From assembly GCF_019130065.1 (NCBI RefSeq), contig NZ_JAHSPG010000008.1:186001-250000 (forward strand): a DNA stretch of 64,000 nt. The letters are read 5' to 3'. Under the pieces are notes generated by a model. The model saw only the letters and a program-made list of their open reading frames with translations, was not told the DNA's origin and searched no databases. This document shows, in pieces, positions 1 through 9,308 of this stretch. The stretch comes from Pinibacter aurantiacus (lineage in GTDB: Bacteria > Bacteroidota > Bacteroidia > Chitinophagales > Chitinophagaceae). Positions within the stretch are counted from its first letter, which is position 1, and each line of letters opens with the position of its first letter. The translations under genes and the position numbers were made by a program.

Positions 1-1821
1 AGAAGTTATGCCTCTTCAAATATTGAAATTGCTGACTGCATTTTTTCTGGCAACATGGCCGTTGGCATTGGTGGCGGATACAACTGGAATGATTCCGAAG
101 TTAAAATAAACAGGTGTTCATTTAATGCATGTAGCGTAGCAGGAATAAGAATAACGGGCTATAACGCCTTGGACTACTGGATATGGTATTGCAAGTTTTA
201 CAATTGTAATAGAGGCATTATCAACGTAAGTGGCAATTTTCATGCATACAGCTGTTATTTCAAACAATCTGCATATGCTGATGTGGAATCTGATAAAGGT
301 TATTATACTTCGCTGCGCGGTTGTTTTTCCGACAACTCCGGCTCGCTTCAATATGACAAAGGCTCCAGCAATAATCCGTTTAAAAGAGTTTTTCAAAATA
401 ATGTCGTCGTTGCACCGCAAACTACACCTGTACAGTACGGGCACGCAGGCAAGCTCACTTTTCTTAATAATCAGTTCGATGGTGTGCTGATTAAGCAGCC
501 TCCCACAGCAGCGACAGGCGATAAGCCATACCTGGTATATTACGCAGGTTGGTTTGGTACAAACTATAACGTGCTGTCAATAGGAAATAAATACATTTAC
601 GACCAACCCTTTGCGCTGTCGGTAAAGTATCCCAAAAAAATATATGGGTTAAACGATAGCTATGGAAAAAAGGCGTTGCCAAAAGGAAGCGATTTCGTTG
701 CAAAAATGCCTGTAACGCCCGCTCTTACAAAAAGAAAAGTTTTTGAGGTGCCCGTAAATGCAGATGTAAAAACCATGCAGGCAGTGATTAACAATGCTGC
801 TAAACTGCAGGGACAGCGACCTATTGTGCACTTCCCGGTGGGGCAATACCTGATTGACCAGCCACTCGTAATTCCATCTGGCAGCGACATGCAAATAATA
901 GGTGATGGATTTATTTATGCATCCGTTATCAATGCAAAAAAGCCATTCACAGGTTCAAGCCTCATTAAAGTGAAGGGGCCATCATACATTGAGATAAAAG
1001 ACATACAAATAGGAAGTGGAGTTATAAAACCACTGAACGGTATTGAGTTTGAAAACATCGATCAGCCATCTTCCAATGTGCATATAGACCAAATTTATTC
1101 ATTGGCAGACACTTCTTTATTTGTGAATGGATTTAATTATACCGCTTTTGAAAAAAACAATTCCTTCTTTTCTGATGGAAATGTAATTGTTGGCGGAAGC
1201 AAACAAAAGGCAGGCACGGGAACATTACAGGTCTATTGCTTTGGAGGACAATTTAAAGGAACCTCTGTTTACAACAACGGTGTGTTTGTTGCCAAAGATT
1301 GTTGGTGGGAGGGCCCTTCAAGAGTTCCTTTGGATCTGCAAGGCGATGGCAGCATAACAATTGATGGAGCCATGATGGCACCCGCAAAGGTGGATAGCTT
1401 GCCTTCTATTAAAATTGGAAAATTTAGCGGCAAGCTTAATTTCCTGAACATGTATATACAGGGAGGAGTTTCGATTGAAGCGAATAACCCAGACTTAAAC
1501 TTGCTGTTTTGGAACATAAACTTTTTTCACAAATTGAATGTGCTCAATGCCATACCAGCAAAGTTTAGCGGAAAGCTTGCTTTTGCCGGCATAAACGCAC
1601 AATGTTTTGATCAAAAAAACCCACTATGTAAAGACGTGCAAACTTTAAACGACAAGTTTGTAAACGTGAGTGACGAAAACAAATATTTCAACGATCAGAC
1701 GATGCAGGATCGAATGTCGATGCCCGCTGGTTATCAAAACCTGGGTGCAGGAGTTTCAAATATTTACATCGGCAGGGTTTCTTTGGATGGAAGTATGGTT
1801 GGATTAAAATTCTCTAAATAA
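1..1821 (+). CDS. Parallel beta-helix (pectate-lyase-like) protein, N-terminus cut off by the window
   Basis: The frame is open from the first base, so the gene starts upstream; about 606 residues are visible. The first ~150 residues are rich in short Asn/Cys/aromatic repeats typical of right-handed parallel beta-helices. Near residue 250 a second module begins that resembles the start of pectate-lyase-3 domains: a stretch predicting AVINNAAK, then HFPVGQYLI and GDGF, the usual entry turn of a new helix. Such proteins bind or cut polysaccharides, usually outside the cytoplasm. Its place at the head of an exopolysaccharide gene run suggests a role on the polymer made by this locus, as lyase, epimerase or structural protein. 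Catalytic residues could not be assigned, and any signal peptide lies outside the window. Confidence 0.75.
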   Translation, partial: RSYASSNIEIADCIFSGNMAVGIGGGYNWNDSEVKINRCSFNACSVAGIRITGYNALDYWIWYCKFYNCNRGIINVSGNFHAYSCYFKQSAYADVESDKGYYTSLRGCFSDNSGSLQYDKGSSNNPFKRVFQNNVVVAPQTTPVQYGHAGKLTFLNNQFDGVLIKQPPTAATGDKPYLVYYAGWFGTNYNVLSIGNKYIYDQPFALSVKYPKKIYGLNDSYGKKALPKGSDFVAKMPVTPALTKRKVFEVPVNADVKTMQAVINNAAKLQGQRPIVHFPVGQYLIDQPLVIPSGSDMQIIGDGFIYASVINAKKPFTGSSLIKVKGPSYIEIKDIQIGSGVIKPLNGIEFENIDQPSSNVHIDQIYSLADTSLFVNGFNYTAFEKNNSFFSDGNVIVGGSKQKAGTGTLQVYCFGGQFKGTSVYNNGVFVAKDCWWEGPSRVPLDLQGDGSITIDGAMMAPAKVDSLPSIKIGKFSGKLNFLNMYIQGGVSIEANNPDLNLLFWNINFFHKLNVLNAIPAKFSGKLAFAGINAQCFDQKNPLCKDVQTLNDKFVNVSDENKYFNDQTMQDRMSMPAGYQNLGAGVSNIYIGRVSLDGSMVGLKFSK

Positions 1822-1895
1822 AATTAACAGCCTGCATTTTTTTGCAGACAAAAAGTAACCACTAAAACAATAATCATAGGTCTCCAGTATTTCTT

Positions 1896-2966
1896 ATGAC
1901 AAAATTCTTAAGCGACAAACTCAGAGCCCTTTCTTTTTTTTCAATCATAATGGTAGTATACATACATGCCTTCAATGTGCAGGTAAATATGGCTACTGGG
2001 GTTGACGTGGTTCAAAGAGGATACAACTCGTTTATTCAGGACTTTATCAGTCACGGGATTGCTGATTTTTCAGTCCCCATGTTTTTTGTCATTTCCGGCT
2101 TTTTGTATTTTATGAATATAAAGACCGGAGCTGCTTCGGAGTTTATACAAAAATATAAGAAGCGGTTTGAAACAGTAGTATTACCTTATTTGATCTGGTC
2201 TGTTTTTGGAATATTGTTGTTTTTACTGCTTCAGTCAATTCCTTCGGTTAGAATTTTTTTCGCTCAAAAGGTAATGATCAAAGATTACTCTTTGTCTGAC
2301 TGGATGGACAATATCTTTATTAATCCCGTACAATATCAATTCTGGTTTCTGAGAGATTTGATCGTACTTATTGCCTTGTCTCCGGTAATTTATTATGTGA
2401 TTAAATACCTGAAATTATTTGGGGTTATTGTTTTCCTGGTGATTTGGTTACTGGATGCACAATTAATCATAATGAAAACTGTGTCCCTGTTCTTTTTCGG
2501 ATTGGGCTCATTTTTAAGCATCCAAAAAATCGACATTGAAAAACTATCCTTGAAAAAATTCAGCATGGTAATCGTTATCGTCTGGATAGCGCTGATATGT
2601 CTCAGAACAATATTTACTTACGAAAGCTATTGGAACTATTGGCTATACGTTTTGCATGCATTTATAATGTTGCTTGGTGTTGTTACTATTTGGAGCCTGT
2701 ATGATAAATTAGTGGGAGCCACTGACATTTCAAAAATGAAGCTGTATTCCTTATTTCAATACACATTTTTCATTTATGCCGCTCATGAACCGGCATTAAC
2801 CATTTGTAAGAAAATATTGACGTTCGCACTTGGAAGAACGCAACCTGTTTCGCTGGCAATCTATTTCGTTGCGCCTGTGCTTGTAATAGTTACCATGATA
2901 GGATGCGGGTTCCTGTTTAAAAGAGCTGCTCCGGCAGTGTATGCCGTAATTACCGGAGGTAGGTAA
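1896..2966 (+). CDS. Acyltransferase family 3 (OatA/OafA-like) integral membrane protein
   Basis: A 356-residue, strongly hydrophobic protein with about ten predicted membrane segments. The first helix carries the conserved His of the family (VVYIHAFNV), followed by the FFVISGFLYF segment typical of acyltransferase-3 proteins. These enzymes move acetyl, succinyl or similar groups from a cytoplasmic donor to sugars on the other side of the membrane. It sits 74 bp after the beta-helix gene within the polysaccharide cluster, so decoration of the surface polymer is the natural role. Substrate and acyl group cannot be read from the sequence. ATG start at 1896; no alternative start looks better. 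Confidence 0.85.
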   Translation: MTKFLSDKLRALSFFSIIMVVYIHAFNVQVNMATGVDVVQRGYNSFIQDFISHGIADFSVPMFFVISGFLYFMNIKTGAASEFIQKYKKRFETVVLPYLIWSVFGILLFLLLQSIPSVRIFFAQKVMIKDYSLSDWMDNIFINPVQYQFWFLRDLIVLIALSPVIYYVIKYLKLFGVIVFLVIWLLDAQLIIMKTVSLFFFGLGSFLSIQKIDIEKLSLKKFSMVIVIVWIALICLRTIFTYESYWNYWLYVLHAFIMLLGVVTIWSLYDKLVGATDISKMKLYSLFQYTFFIYAAHEPALTICKKILTFALGRTQPVSLAIYFVAPVLVIVTMIGCGFLFKRAAPAVYAVITGGR

Positions 2967-3100
2967 GTACCCCGACCCTTTAAAATATAAAACCCGTTCC
3001 CTAAAATGTTCAGCATTTCTATTGGAAGAATAATACCCGATGGAAGCCAGGGGACAAAAGTTTGATCAATAAACTAATAACCGTATAAAGCCGTTAAAAC

Positions 3101-3931
3101 ATGTTACTAAGAAGCCTTTCCAACTTTAAAGGGAAAAACCGTCTCGTAAAAACCTTATACAAAAAGACGATTGAAACAGCAACCGATATCAGGATAAAGG
3201 GAAAATACAATTGCGAATACCTGGTACCCAACTTAAAAGAAATTATCGGCTTTAGCATTTTCGCAGATGGCGTGTATGAGCCGGAAACAATCCAGCTTAT
3301 TAACAAATTGCTCCCTCAAAACGGATGCTTCCTCGATCTGGGAGCCAATATTGGCGCTATTTCCACACCAGTCTCAGCAATGCGGCCAGATGTAAAAATA
3401 GTATCAGTGGAGGCAGCTCCATGGATATACGCTTATCTCAAAAACAATATTGAAACCAATGGATTGAAAAACGTGCACATTGTGAACAAGGCACTGTTTG
3501 ACAAGGACGATATCGAAATTGATTTCTATGCTCCTGAGGTTCAGTTTGGAAAAGGTTCAATGGCGCCTGTGTTCACCCAGAATGCAGTAAAGGTTCAGGC
3601 AATAAAAGTTGATACACTCGTCAGGCAATTTAATATCGACAAGGTCGACGTTATTAAGATTGACGTGGAGGGATTTGAATCCTTCGTTTTTAACGGAGCC
3701 ACGGAATTACTTAATCGCCCGGTTGCTCCGGATATTATTTTCGAATTTGTAGACTGGGCAGAAAATAGCGTACCCGGTATCAAGGTGGGAGCTGCACAGG
3801 AAGTGCTGCTTAAAGCGGGGTATAAGCTTCATAGAATAGACGGCGATAAGCTGACTGAACTTAAAGAAATACAAACAGCAGGCTCTGGAAATATGCTTGC
3901 CACAAAGAAAGCAAGCGCAACTGGGAATTGA
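3101..3931 (+). CDS. FkbM family SAM-dependent methyltransferase
   Basis: A 276-residue protein. The SAM-binding motif I is clear (FLDLGANIGAIS, around residues 78-89), followed by an acidic end of strand 2 (VSVEAAPW) and the family hallmark VIKIDVEGFE in the middle of the protein. FkbM proteins O-methylate hydroxyls of sugars or polyketides; in glycan clusters they usually methylate a sugar residue. It lies between an acyltransferase and a glycosyltransferase, which supports a polysaccharide-modifying role. The gene is preceded by a 134-bp spacer with no recognisable element and is followed 24 bp later by the next gene, so it is probably co-transcribed with it. Confidence 0.88.
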   Translation: MLLRSLSNFKGKNRLVKTLYKKTIETATDIRIKGKYNCEYLVPNLKEIIGFSIFADGVYEPETIQLINKLLPQNGCFLDLGANIGAISTPVSAMRPDVKIVSVEAAPWIYAYLKNNIETNGLKNVHIVNKALFDKDDIEIDFYAPEVQFGKGSMAPVFTQNAVKVQAIKVDTLVRQFNIDKVDVIKIDVEGFESFVFNGATELLNRPVAPDIIFEFVDWAENSVPGIKVGAAQEVLLKAGYKLHRIDGDKLTELKEIQTAGSGNMLATKKASATGN

Positions 3932-3955
3932 CAAACGGATATAAAAGCATTATAC

Positions 3956-5089
3956 ATGAAGGTATTACATACCATTTCTTCAATGGGTTTTAAAAGCGGA
4001 GGTACAAGCTCCAGTACTTATGAGCTCATAAAAGGATTGCGAAACAAGAAGGTGGAAGTTGATATTCTATCATTTGAAGCAGAGCCCGGAGACAAGCTCG
4101 TGGGAAAAGATGATTTCTTACTGACTGTTCCTCAAACTAAAGAAAAAAGATTTCTCTATTCAAAAGAATACAAAACAGTCGTTGAAGCCGCCAATTATCA
4201 ATTGTTTCATACAAATGGATTGTGGCGCTATACCAACTACATCACAGTAAAAACGGCGAGAAAGAAAAACCTTCCATATGTCATCAGCCCGCATGGAATG
4301 CTTTATCCAACGGCCCTGCAGAAGTCGCCATTACAGAAAAGACTTTTGATGCTACATTCCTTCAGGCGCGATTTGCAGAATGCAACATGTCTTCATGCAA
4401 CGTGCAAAGAAGAAATGATGCACATCAGAAATCTTGGTATAAAGGCGCCTGTTGCCATCATTCCCAATTCTATCAATATCGGGGAAGTAAAAATCTACGA
4501 TACGCCCAAGGAGAGGTTTGAAATTGGTTATGTTGGAAGGCTGGCACCGATTAAGAATCCAGAAGGCCTGATAAGAGCGTTTAGCAAAGTAGAGCAGGCC
4601 AATCCAAATGTTTATTTAACAATAATAGGAAGTGGCGACGCCGAATATGAAACATCCCTGAAAGAAGAAGTAAAAAAACTAGGCATTAAAAACTGCACGT
4701 TTAAAGGCTTCTTGCATGGTGATGAACTAGCAAAGGAATTTTCCAAACTTTCCATTCTCGCCTTGCCAAGCCACTCTGAAAACTTTGGGATGGTTGTGCC
4801 TGAGGCATTGATCCGCGGCATACCCGTTGTTGCTTCGACAGGCACTCCCTGGGAGGAACTAAACACAAACGATTGCGGATGGTGGGTCAGCAATGAAATA
4901 AATAGCTTTTCAAAAGCGTTGATGGAGGCGGCAAGTTTAAGTGATGAAAAAAGAAGGCTGATGGGAGAGAATGGAAAGCGACTGATAGAGGAAAATTATT
5001 CAATCGATGTGGTGTCAGAAAAAATGATACGCTTGTACGATTGGCTAATAAACAAAGGCCCAAGGCCCGACTTTGTTTTTCTTAAGTAA
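3956..5089 (+). CDS. Glycosyltransferase family 4
   Basis: A 377-residue GT-B fold glycosyltransferase. The N-terminal domain begins with the Gly-rich acceptor-side loop (SMGFKSGGTSSS). The C-terminal donor domain has the GT4 signature: YVGRLAPIKNPEGLI, then the E-x7-E motif in SENFGMVVPEALIRG. GT4 enzymes are retaining and use nucleotide sugars to extend a lipid-linked glycan at the cytoplasmic face. Position in the cluster points to assembly of the same polymer that gmd/fcl (GDP-fucose) supply. The C-terminus was once extended or is followed closely by the acetyltransferase gene, with 31 bp between this stop and the next ATG. Donor sugar unknown. Confidence 0.9.
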   Translation: MKVLHTISSMGFKSGGTSSSTYELIKGLRNKKVEVDILSFEAEPGDKLVGKDDFLLTVPQTKEKRFLYSKEYKTVVEAANYQLFHTNGLWRYTNYITVKTARKKNLPYVISPHGMLYPTALQKSPLQKRLLMLHSFRRDLQNATCLHATCKEEMMHIRNLGIKAPVAIIPNSINIGEVKIYDTPKERFEIGYVGRLAPIKNPEGLIRAFSKVEQANPNVYLTIIGSGDAEYETSLKEEVKKLGIKNCTFKGFLHGDELAKEFSKLSILALPSHSENFGMVVPEALIRGIPVVASTGTPWEELNTNDCGWWVSNEINSFSKALMEAASLSDEKRRLMGENGKRLIEENYSIDVVSEKMIRLYDWLINKGPRPDFVFLK

Positions 5090-5120
5090 TTTTGAAAGGA
5101 ATTTTTATACGGCAGATATT

Positions 5121-5678
5121 ATGTCTATCAAGAAAAAAGTTAACAACGCGTCTTATTCAACCACAATTGACATTGGTGCTTCCAAATTGAAGCAGTTGGT
5201 GTGGTATTTTACCAATATCTTATTTTTTAAGAATCCGCTGAATGTTATTTCATCAACAAAAACAGCGTTGCTAAAAGCATTTGGTGCACAGATTGGTACA
5301 GGCGTGCTCATTAAGCCTTCCGTTAATATCAAATATCCCTGGAGGCTTAAAATAGGCGACCATTGCTGGATAGGTGAAAATGTATGGATAGATAACCTTT
5401 CCGAAGTTGTGATGGAAACAAACGTTACGTTATCCCAGGGCGCATTGCTTTTAACAGGCAGCCACGATCATTCAAAAGAAACATTTGATTTTATATCGAG
5501 GCCCATTACCCTTGAAGAAGGCGTTTGGATTGGAGCAAACGGAGTGGTATTTGGAGGTGTTACCTGTAAATCCCACAGCATTTTGGGAATAAACTCTGTA
5601 GCCGAAAAAAACATGGAGCCTTATACCATTTACAAAGGTAATCCATCAATACCCGTATTGACGAGAGAGATTAGATAG
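5121..5678 (+). CDS. WcaF-type colanic-acid-like acetyltransferase
   Basis: The ATG at 5121 gives 185 residues, matching the usual WcaF length; a longer in-frame TTG start at 5073 would overlap the upstream gene and adds residues without family similarity. The protein has the left-handed beta-helix hexapeptide repeats of the LbH acyltransferases (IGDHCWIGENVWID; VWIGANGVVFGGV) and the catalytic His region LLTGSHDHSKETFD. Members use acetyl-CoA to O-acetylate a sugar or lipid-linked oligosaccharide in the cytoplasm. Together with the acyltransferase-3 gene upstream this implies at least two acyl decorations on the polymer. Confidence 0.88.
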   Translation: MSIKKKVNNASYSTTIDIGASKLKQLVWYFTNILFFKNPLNVISSTKTALLKAFGAQIGTGVLIKPSVNIKYPWRLKIGDHCWIGENVWIDNLSEVVMETNVTLSQGALLLTGSHDHSKETFDFISRPITLEEGVWIGANGVVFGGVTCKSHSILGINSVAEKNMEPYTIYKGNPSIPVLTREIR

Positions 5679-5800
5679 CATTCGCACAGTGGTGCCAGGA
5701 AAATAGCTCATTGATATTGGCACCCTAAGTATCTGATCAGTAACCTGATAGTTAAAAAAATTACCTTGCATTTCCGGAAAAACCTGCCATAAATTTTGAG

Positions 5801-6035
5801 CAAAAGTTTCTTAGTTAACTTGGCATGATTTCTTATGGTTTATAATATGTATCACTTGTGCGTCGACTACATATTACGTTATATATTTTCGAATGTGATT
5901 AAATTTGGCATTCCGATACCCATATCTGGGCCACTATATCATGTTCTTTTGCTTACATTAACAATAATTGTTGCATCTATTTCGTATAACTATTTCGAGT
6001 CCTATTTTTTGCGTTTAAAAAAGAAGTATGCTTAA
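5801..6035 (+). pseudogene. Decayed 3' end of an acyltransferase-3 gene
   Basis: An open frame of 66 codons begins at 5835, but its start is not a real gene start. Joining two frames restores the family motif ISYGLY-MYH that precedes the last helices of acyltransferase-3 proteins: ISYGL is read from 5828 to 5842 and MYH from 5847, and one extra base in the TAAT at 5843-5846 breaks the frame. A TAA at 5816 interrupts the upstream part. The rest (a hydrophobic helix, then YFESYFLRLKKKY) is the usual C-terminal tail of the family. It overlaps the E1 start codon by 8 bp, so the E1 gene was probably once coupled to an intact acyltransferase gene. Seen: frameshift and stop. Inferred: identity and history. 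Confidence 0.7.
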
Positions 6036-7974
6036 GATTCAGTCAGAGGTTAATCATAAAACTATAAAAGAGGCTCTTCGTATAAGGAAGGTGGAAGAGA
6101 AGTTTCTTGAACTGTTTTCATTGGGAAAATTGAACGGAACCGTACACACATGTGTAGGTCAGGAGTTTTCCGCAATCGCGTTTGCGGGGCAGTTAAAGAA
6201 AAAGGATTTTATTTTTTCGAATCACAGATGTCACGGACACTACATCGCATTCACCGGCGATGTAAGAGGGCTTCTCGCAGAATTGCTTGGCAAGGCCACA
6301 GGAACCTGCGGTGGTATAGGAAGCAGCCAGCACTTGTGCCATAATAACTTTTACTCAAATGGTATACAGGGTGGAATAGTTCCTGTTGCTGCCGGATATG
6401 CGCTTGGAAATAAATTGAAAGACAACGGCGCGATTGGCGTGGTGTTTATTGGCGACGGAACCCTCGGAGAAGGTGCATTGTATGAAACAATGAACATTAT
6501 TTCCAAATGGGAAATTCCTTTGATGATCGTTTGTGAGAACAACTTCTATGCGCAGTCTACCCCTCAAAATGTCAATCTTGCGGGAGATATAAATGCAAGA
6601 GCCGAAGCTTTTGGCATAAAAGCTTTCAAAGGCGACACATGGGATCCTTCATTGCTGATGTCAAAAGCGCAGGAGGCGATCAACTATGTTCGCGAAGAAA
6701 GCAAACCCGCATTTTTTCTTGTAGAAACCTATAGATTAAATGCACACTCAAAAGGTGATGATGACAGGGATGAAGAAGAAGTAAATAATTACAAAGACAA
6801 GGATTTTCTGAATGTTTTCAGAAAAGAATCTCCCTCTTATTACCAGATATACAATGATGCGATAGATGTTGAGATCAATGATTTTGTAGAGCAGATCATG
6901 CGCGAACACGAGACTGATTTCAATGATTATCATGAAAACAATCAAACCGTAAGTTCCAACGAATGGCAACCTGTAGAGTCCATCAGTAAAAGACAGGTTG
7001 AGCTGTTGAACGAATTTTTTAAAGACAAGATCGCCAACGATGAAAGAACTGTTTTCATAGGAGAAGATATTCTTTCCCCCTATGGCGGTGCTTTTAAAGT
7101 GGCAAAAGATCTGTCTTTCATAAAACCGGACAGGGTTTTCTCCACTCCAATTTCGGAAGCAGCCATCAGTGGAATTTCAAACGGACTAGCACTAAATGGT
7201 TTCAAACCTTTTGCCGAAATCATGTTCGGAGATTTTATCACACTGGCTTTTGATCAGATAGTTAACCACGCGTCTAAGTTCCACCACATGTTCAACAAAA
7301 AAGTGAACTGTCCGGTCGTGATAAGAACACCAATGGGAGCAAGACGTGGTTACGGCCCTACTCACTCACAAACTTTGGATAAGTTTTTAATTGGCATTGA
7401 CAACGTAAAAACGTTATCTCTCAATACGTTACTGGACCCTAAAATTGTGTACGAACAGGTGTTTAAAGAAGAGCATCCCGTGCTTGTTCTTGAAAACAAA
7501 GTGGATTATGGAAAAAAGATTGCACAGAATATTCCGGCAAACTTCAAGTGCGAGAAAAATGCAGATGAGTATCCTGTAGTACGTATCAAACCGGCAGTAT
7601 CGGAACCCACGCTCACAATTGTTGCCTGGGGCGGCATGAGTGAATTTGTGATTTCCTGCCTTGAGTCCATCTTTTTAGAAACCGATCTGAAACCGGAACT
7701 GATCGTACCGATCCTGATATCAGATCTTCCGGTGGACCTGGTTTTAAGTTCCGTAGAAGAAACAGGCAGACTCGTGATTATTGAAGAAGGAAGCCAGTAT
7801 GGTGGCATAGGTGGAGAGCTTCTTGCATCCCTTGCCGAAAAGAGCGAGGTTGCTTTTAAAGTAAAAAGAATTGCAGCACATCCCGTTCCTATACCTGCAG
7901 TAAAGTCGCTTGAAAATATTGTAATACCAGATAAGATCAGAATCATTAAAGAAATAAAAGAAAGCTTTATTTAA
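6028..7974 (+). CDS. 2-oxo acid dehydrogenase E1, alpha and beta subunits fused
   Basis: A 648-residue thiamine-diphosphate enzyme. The first half is an E1-alpha domain: substrate-channel His residues (NHRCHGHYIAF) and the ThDP/Mg site from GDGTLGEGALYE (residue 142) to CENN (about 173). From about residue 318 an E1-beta domain follows, with GEDILSPYGG, the catalytic-Glu segment TPISEAAISG and the HSQTLD loop. Such enzymes decarboxylate a 2-oxo acid and place the acyl group on lipoyl-E2. Fused alpha-beta forms occur in Bacteroidota branched-chain and acetoin-type enzymes. Here the gene is embedded in a polysaccharide locus, 1 bp before E2, and no E3 gene is present in the window. The substrate (pyruvate, acetoin or branched-chain 2-oxo acid) cannot be decided from sequence. 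Confidence 0.88.
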   Translation: MLKIQSEVNHKTIKEALRIRKVEEKFLELFSLGKLNGTVHTCVGQEFSAIAFAGQLKKKDFIFSNHRCHGHYIAFTGDVRGLLAELLGKATGTCGGIGSSQHLCHNNFYSNGIQGGIVPVAAGYALGNKLKDNGAIGVVFIGDGTLGEGALYETMNIISKWEIPLMIVCENNFYAQSTPQNVNLAGDINARAEAFGIKAFKGDTWDPSLLMSKAQEAINYVREESKPAFFLVETYRLNAHSKGDDDRDEEEVNNYKDKDFLNVFRKESPSYYQIYNDAIDVEINDFVEQIMREHETDFNDYHENNQTVSSNEWQPVESISKRQVELLNEFFKDKIANDERTVFIGEDILSPYGGAFKVAKDLSFIKPDRVFSTPISEAAISGISNGLALNGFKPFAEIMFGDFITLAFDQIVNHASKFHHMFNKKVNCPVVIRTPMGARRGYGPTHSQTLDKFLIGIDNVKTLSLNTLLDPKIVYEQVFKEEHPVLVLENKVDYGKKIAQNIPANFKCEKNADEYPVVRIKPAVSEPTLTIVAWGGMSEFVISCLESIFLETDLKPELIVPILISDLPVDLVLSSVEETGRLVIIEEGSQYGGIGGELLASLAEKSEVAFKVKRIAAHPVPIPAVKSLENIVIPDKIRIIKEIKESFI

Positions 7975-7975
7975 T

Positions 7976-9292
7976 ATGGCACTAGTACAGGAAATCGCTG
8001 TTCCGTTAATTGCTGTGAATGATACCACACTTACCATTGTTGAAATGAACTTCAGCAGCGGGCAACAGGTGCGTAAAGGGGATACAGTGATAACTTTTGA
8101 AACGTCTAAAACTACCTATGCGGTTGAGGCAGAAGCTGAGGGCTATATTGAATATCTCTGTGAGTTGAATAAAGATTATGAGGTTAACGATATCGTAGTA
8201 AAAATTTTTAGCTCCGTAGAAGAAGTTAAAACCACACCAACCAAGAAAGCATCAATCAATGGAAGTGCCGCCAAAAAGCAGGTTGCAGCCGCAAAGACTG
8301 AAAGGCAATGGAGCGGTGAAACTGTTTTCTCACATAAGGCCCTTGAATTAATTGAGCAAAAACAGTTGAATAAGGAAGTGTTCCACGGATATGATTTTGT
8401 AGGGAAAGACGATGTGAATATTTATTTAGGATTACCCATCGAAACCAAACAGGTTAAACAAAAAGGCCTTGCTAAGGCGCACGATAATCAGCCAAAAGTA
8501 ATTGCAGTAGATACAGCAAAAGCCGCGCAGCAGAAACTTTCATCCAACAAGAAAAGAGAAATATCCTATCTCTCTGATGTGCAGGCTCCGGGTCTTACAA
8601 GTACTTTGTATACGGCCGTGGAAGTTGATAATATTTTTGTCAATCTCAATCAATCATTAAAGACATTAAAGAATTCACTCCTGCCAATTGTTATTTATGA
8701 AACAGGCAGGTTGCTGAAAAAATATCCTTCGTTAAACGGGTATTTTGCCGGAGATTCAATCGCAATATTTAACGATGTAAAAGTTGGTTTCGCCATAGAC
8801 ATTGAGAAAGGATTAAAGGTGCTGGGGCTTGAACAAACGAATAAGTTGACAGTGCCGGAAATTGAAGAAAGGATACTGTCGCTATCGAATGATTACATCG
8901 ACGATAAACTTAAGATTGAAGATCTTTCGGACATTACATTTACCATTACAGATCTTTCGGGATTGGATGTTACATTCTTCAAGCCTTTGGTAAATATGCA
9001 GAATAGCGCCATTTTGGGAATCGGCGCGATAGACACAAAACTGCAAAGATGCACACTGGCATTGACTTTTGACCACCGCGTAACCGAAGGAAAACTTGTA
9101 GGGGAATTTCTGACAGAGCTTAAGAAACGAATTGAATCTTACAGGCCCAAAGGCATTGTGCCGAAAAATGTAACCTGCTTTAAATGTCTGAAAGATTTGG
9201 CTGAAGATACATCCGGCATTGGATTTGTAAAGTGCATAACACCCCAGGGAGAAGAAGCATACATTTGTCAAAGCTGTATAGCGGGATTTTAA
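7976..9292 (+). CDS. 2-oxo acid dehydrogenase E2-like acyltransferase with Cys-rich C-terminal tail
   Basis: A 438-residue protein. Residues 1-75 are a single lipoyl domain with lipoyl-Lys45 in FETSKTTY. Residues ~113-152 resemble the peripheral-subunit binding domain that docks E1/E3. Residues ~195-395 are the catalytic acyltransferase domain; the usual HRxxDG active-site motif reads HRVTEG, with Glu for Asp. Residues 401-434 form an unusual tail with Cys401, 404, 420, 431 and 434 in a CxxC...C...CxxC pattern, which looks like a zinc ribbon; this is not part of ordinary E2 proteins. The gene starts 1 bp after E1 and is followed 16 bp later by the ACP/AcpS fusion. Inference: it passes an acyl group to the ACP rather than, or in addition to, CoA. 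Confidence 0.85.
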   Translation: MALVQEIAVPLIAVNDTTLTIVEMNFSSGQQVRKGDTVITFETSKTTYAVEAEAEGYIEYLCELNKDYEVNDIVVKIFSSVEEVKTTPTKKASINGSAAKKQVAAAKTERQWSGETVFSHKALELIEQKQLNKEVFHGYDFVGKDDVNIYLGLPIETKQVKQKGLAKAHDNQPKVIAVDTAKAAQQKLSSNKKREISYLSDVQAPGLTSTLYTAVEVDNIFVNLNQSLKTLKNSLLPIVIYETGRLLKKYPSLNGYFAGDSIAIFNDVKVGFAIDIEKGLKVLGLEQTNKLTVPEIEERILSLSNDYIDDKLKIEDLSDITFTITDLSGLDVTFFKPLVNMQNSAILGIGAIDTKLQRCTLALTFDHRVTEGKLVGEFLTELKKRIESYRPKGIVPKNVTCFKCLKDLAEDTSGIGFVKCITPQGEEAYICQSCIAGF

Positions 9293-9308
9293 ATTTTTTA
9301 AACGCAAC

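Noticed and set aside
1832-1855. CTGCA-TGCAG stem after the beta-helix gene
   Set aside because: The stem is only five to six base pairs and is not followed by a T-run, so a terminator is not supported.
6028-9292. E1/E2 as the housekeeping pyruvate or branched-chain dehydrogenase
   Set aside because: Possible, but the neighbours are polysaccharide genes, an ACP/AcpS fusion follows directly, E2 has an extra Cys tail, and no E3 is present; so the ordinary role is not the preferred reading. It cannot be excluded.
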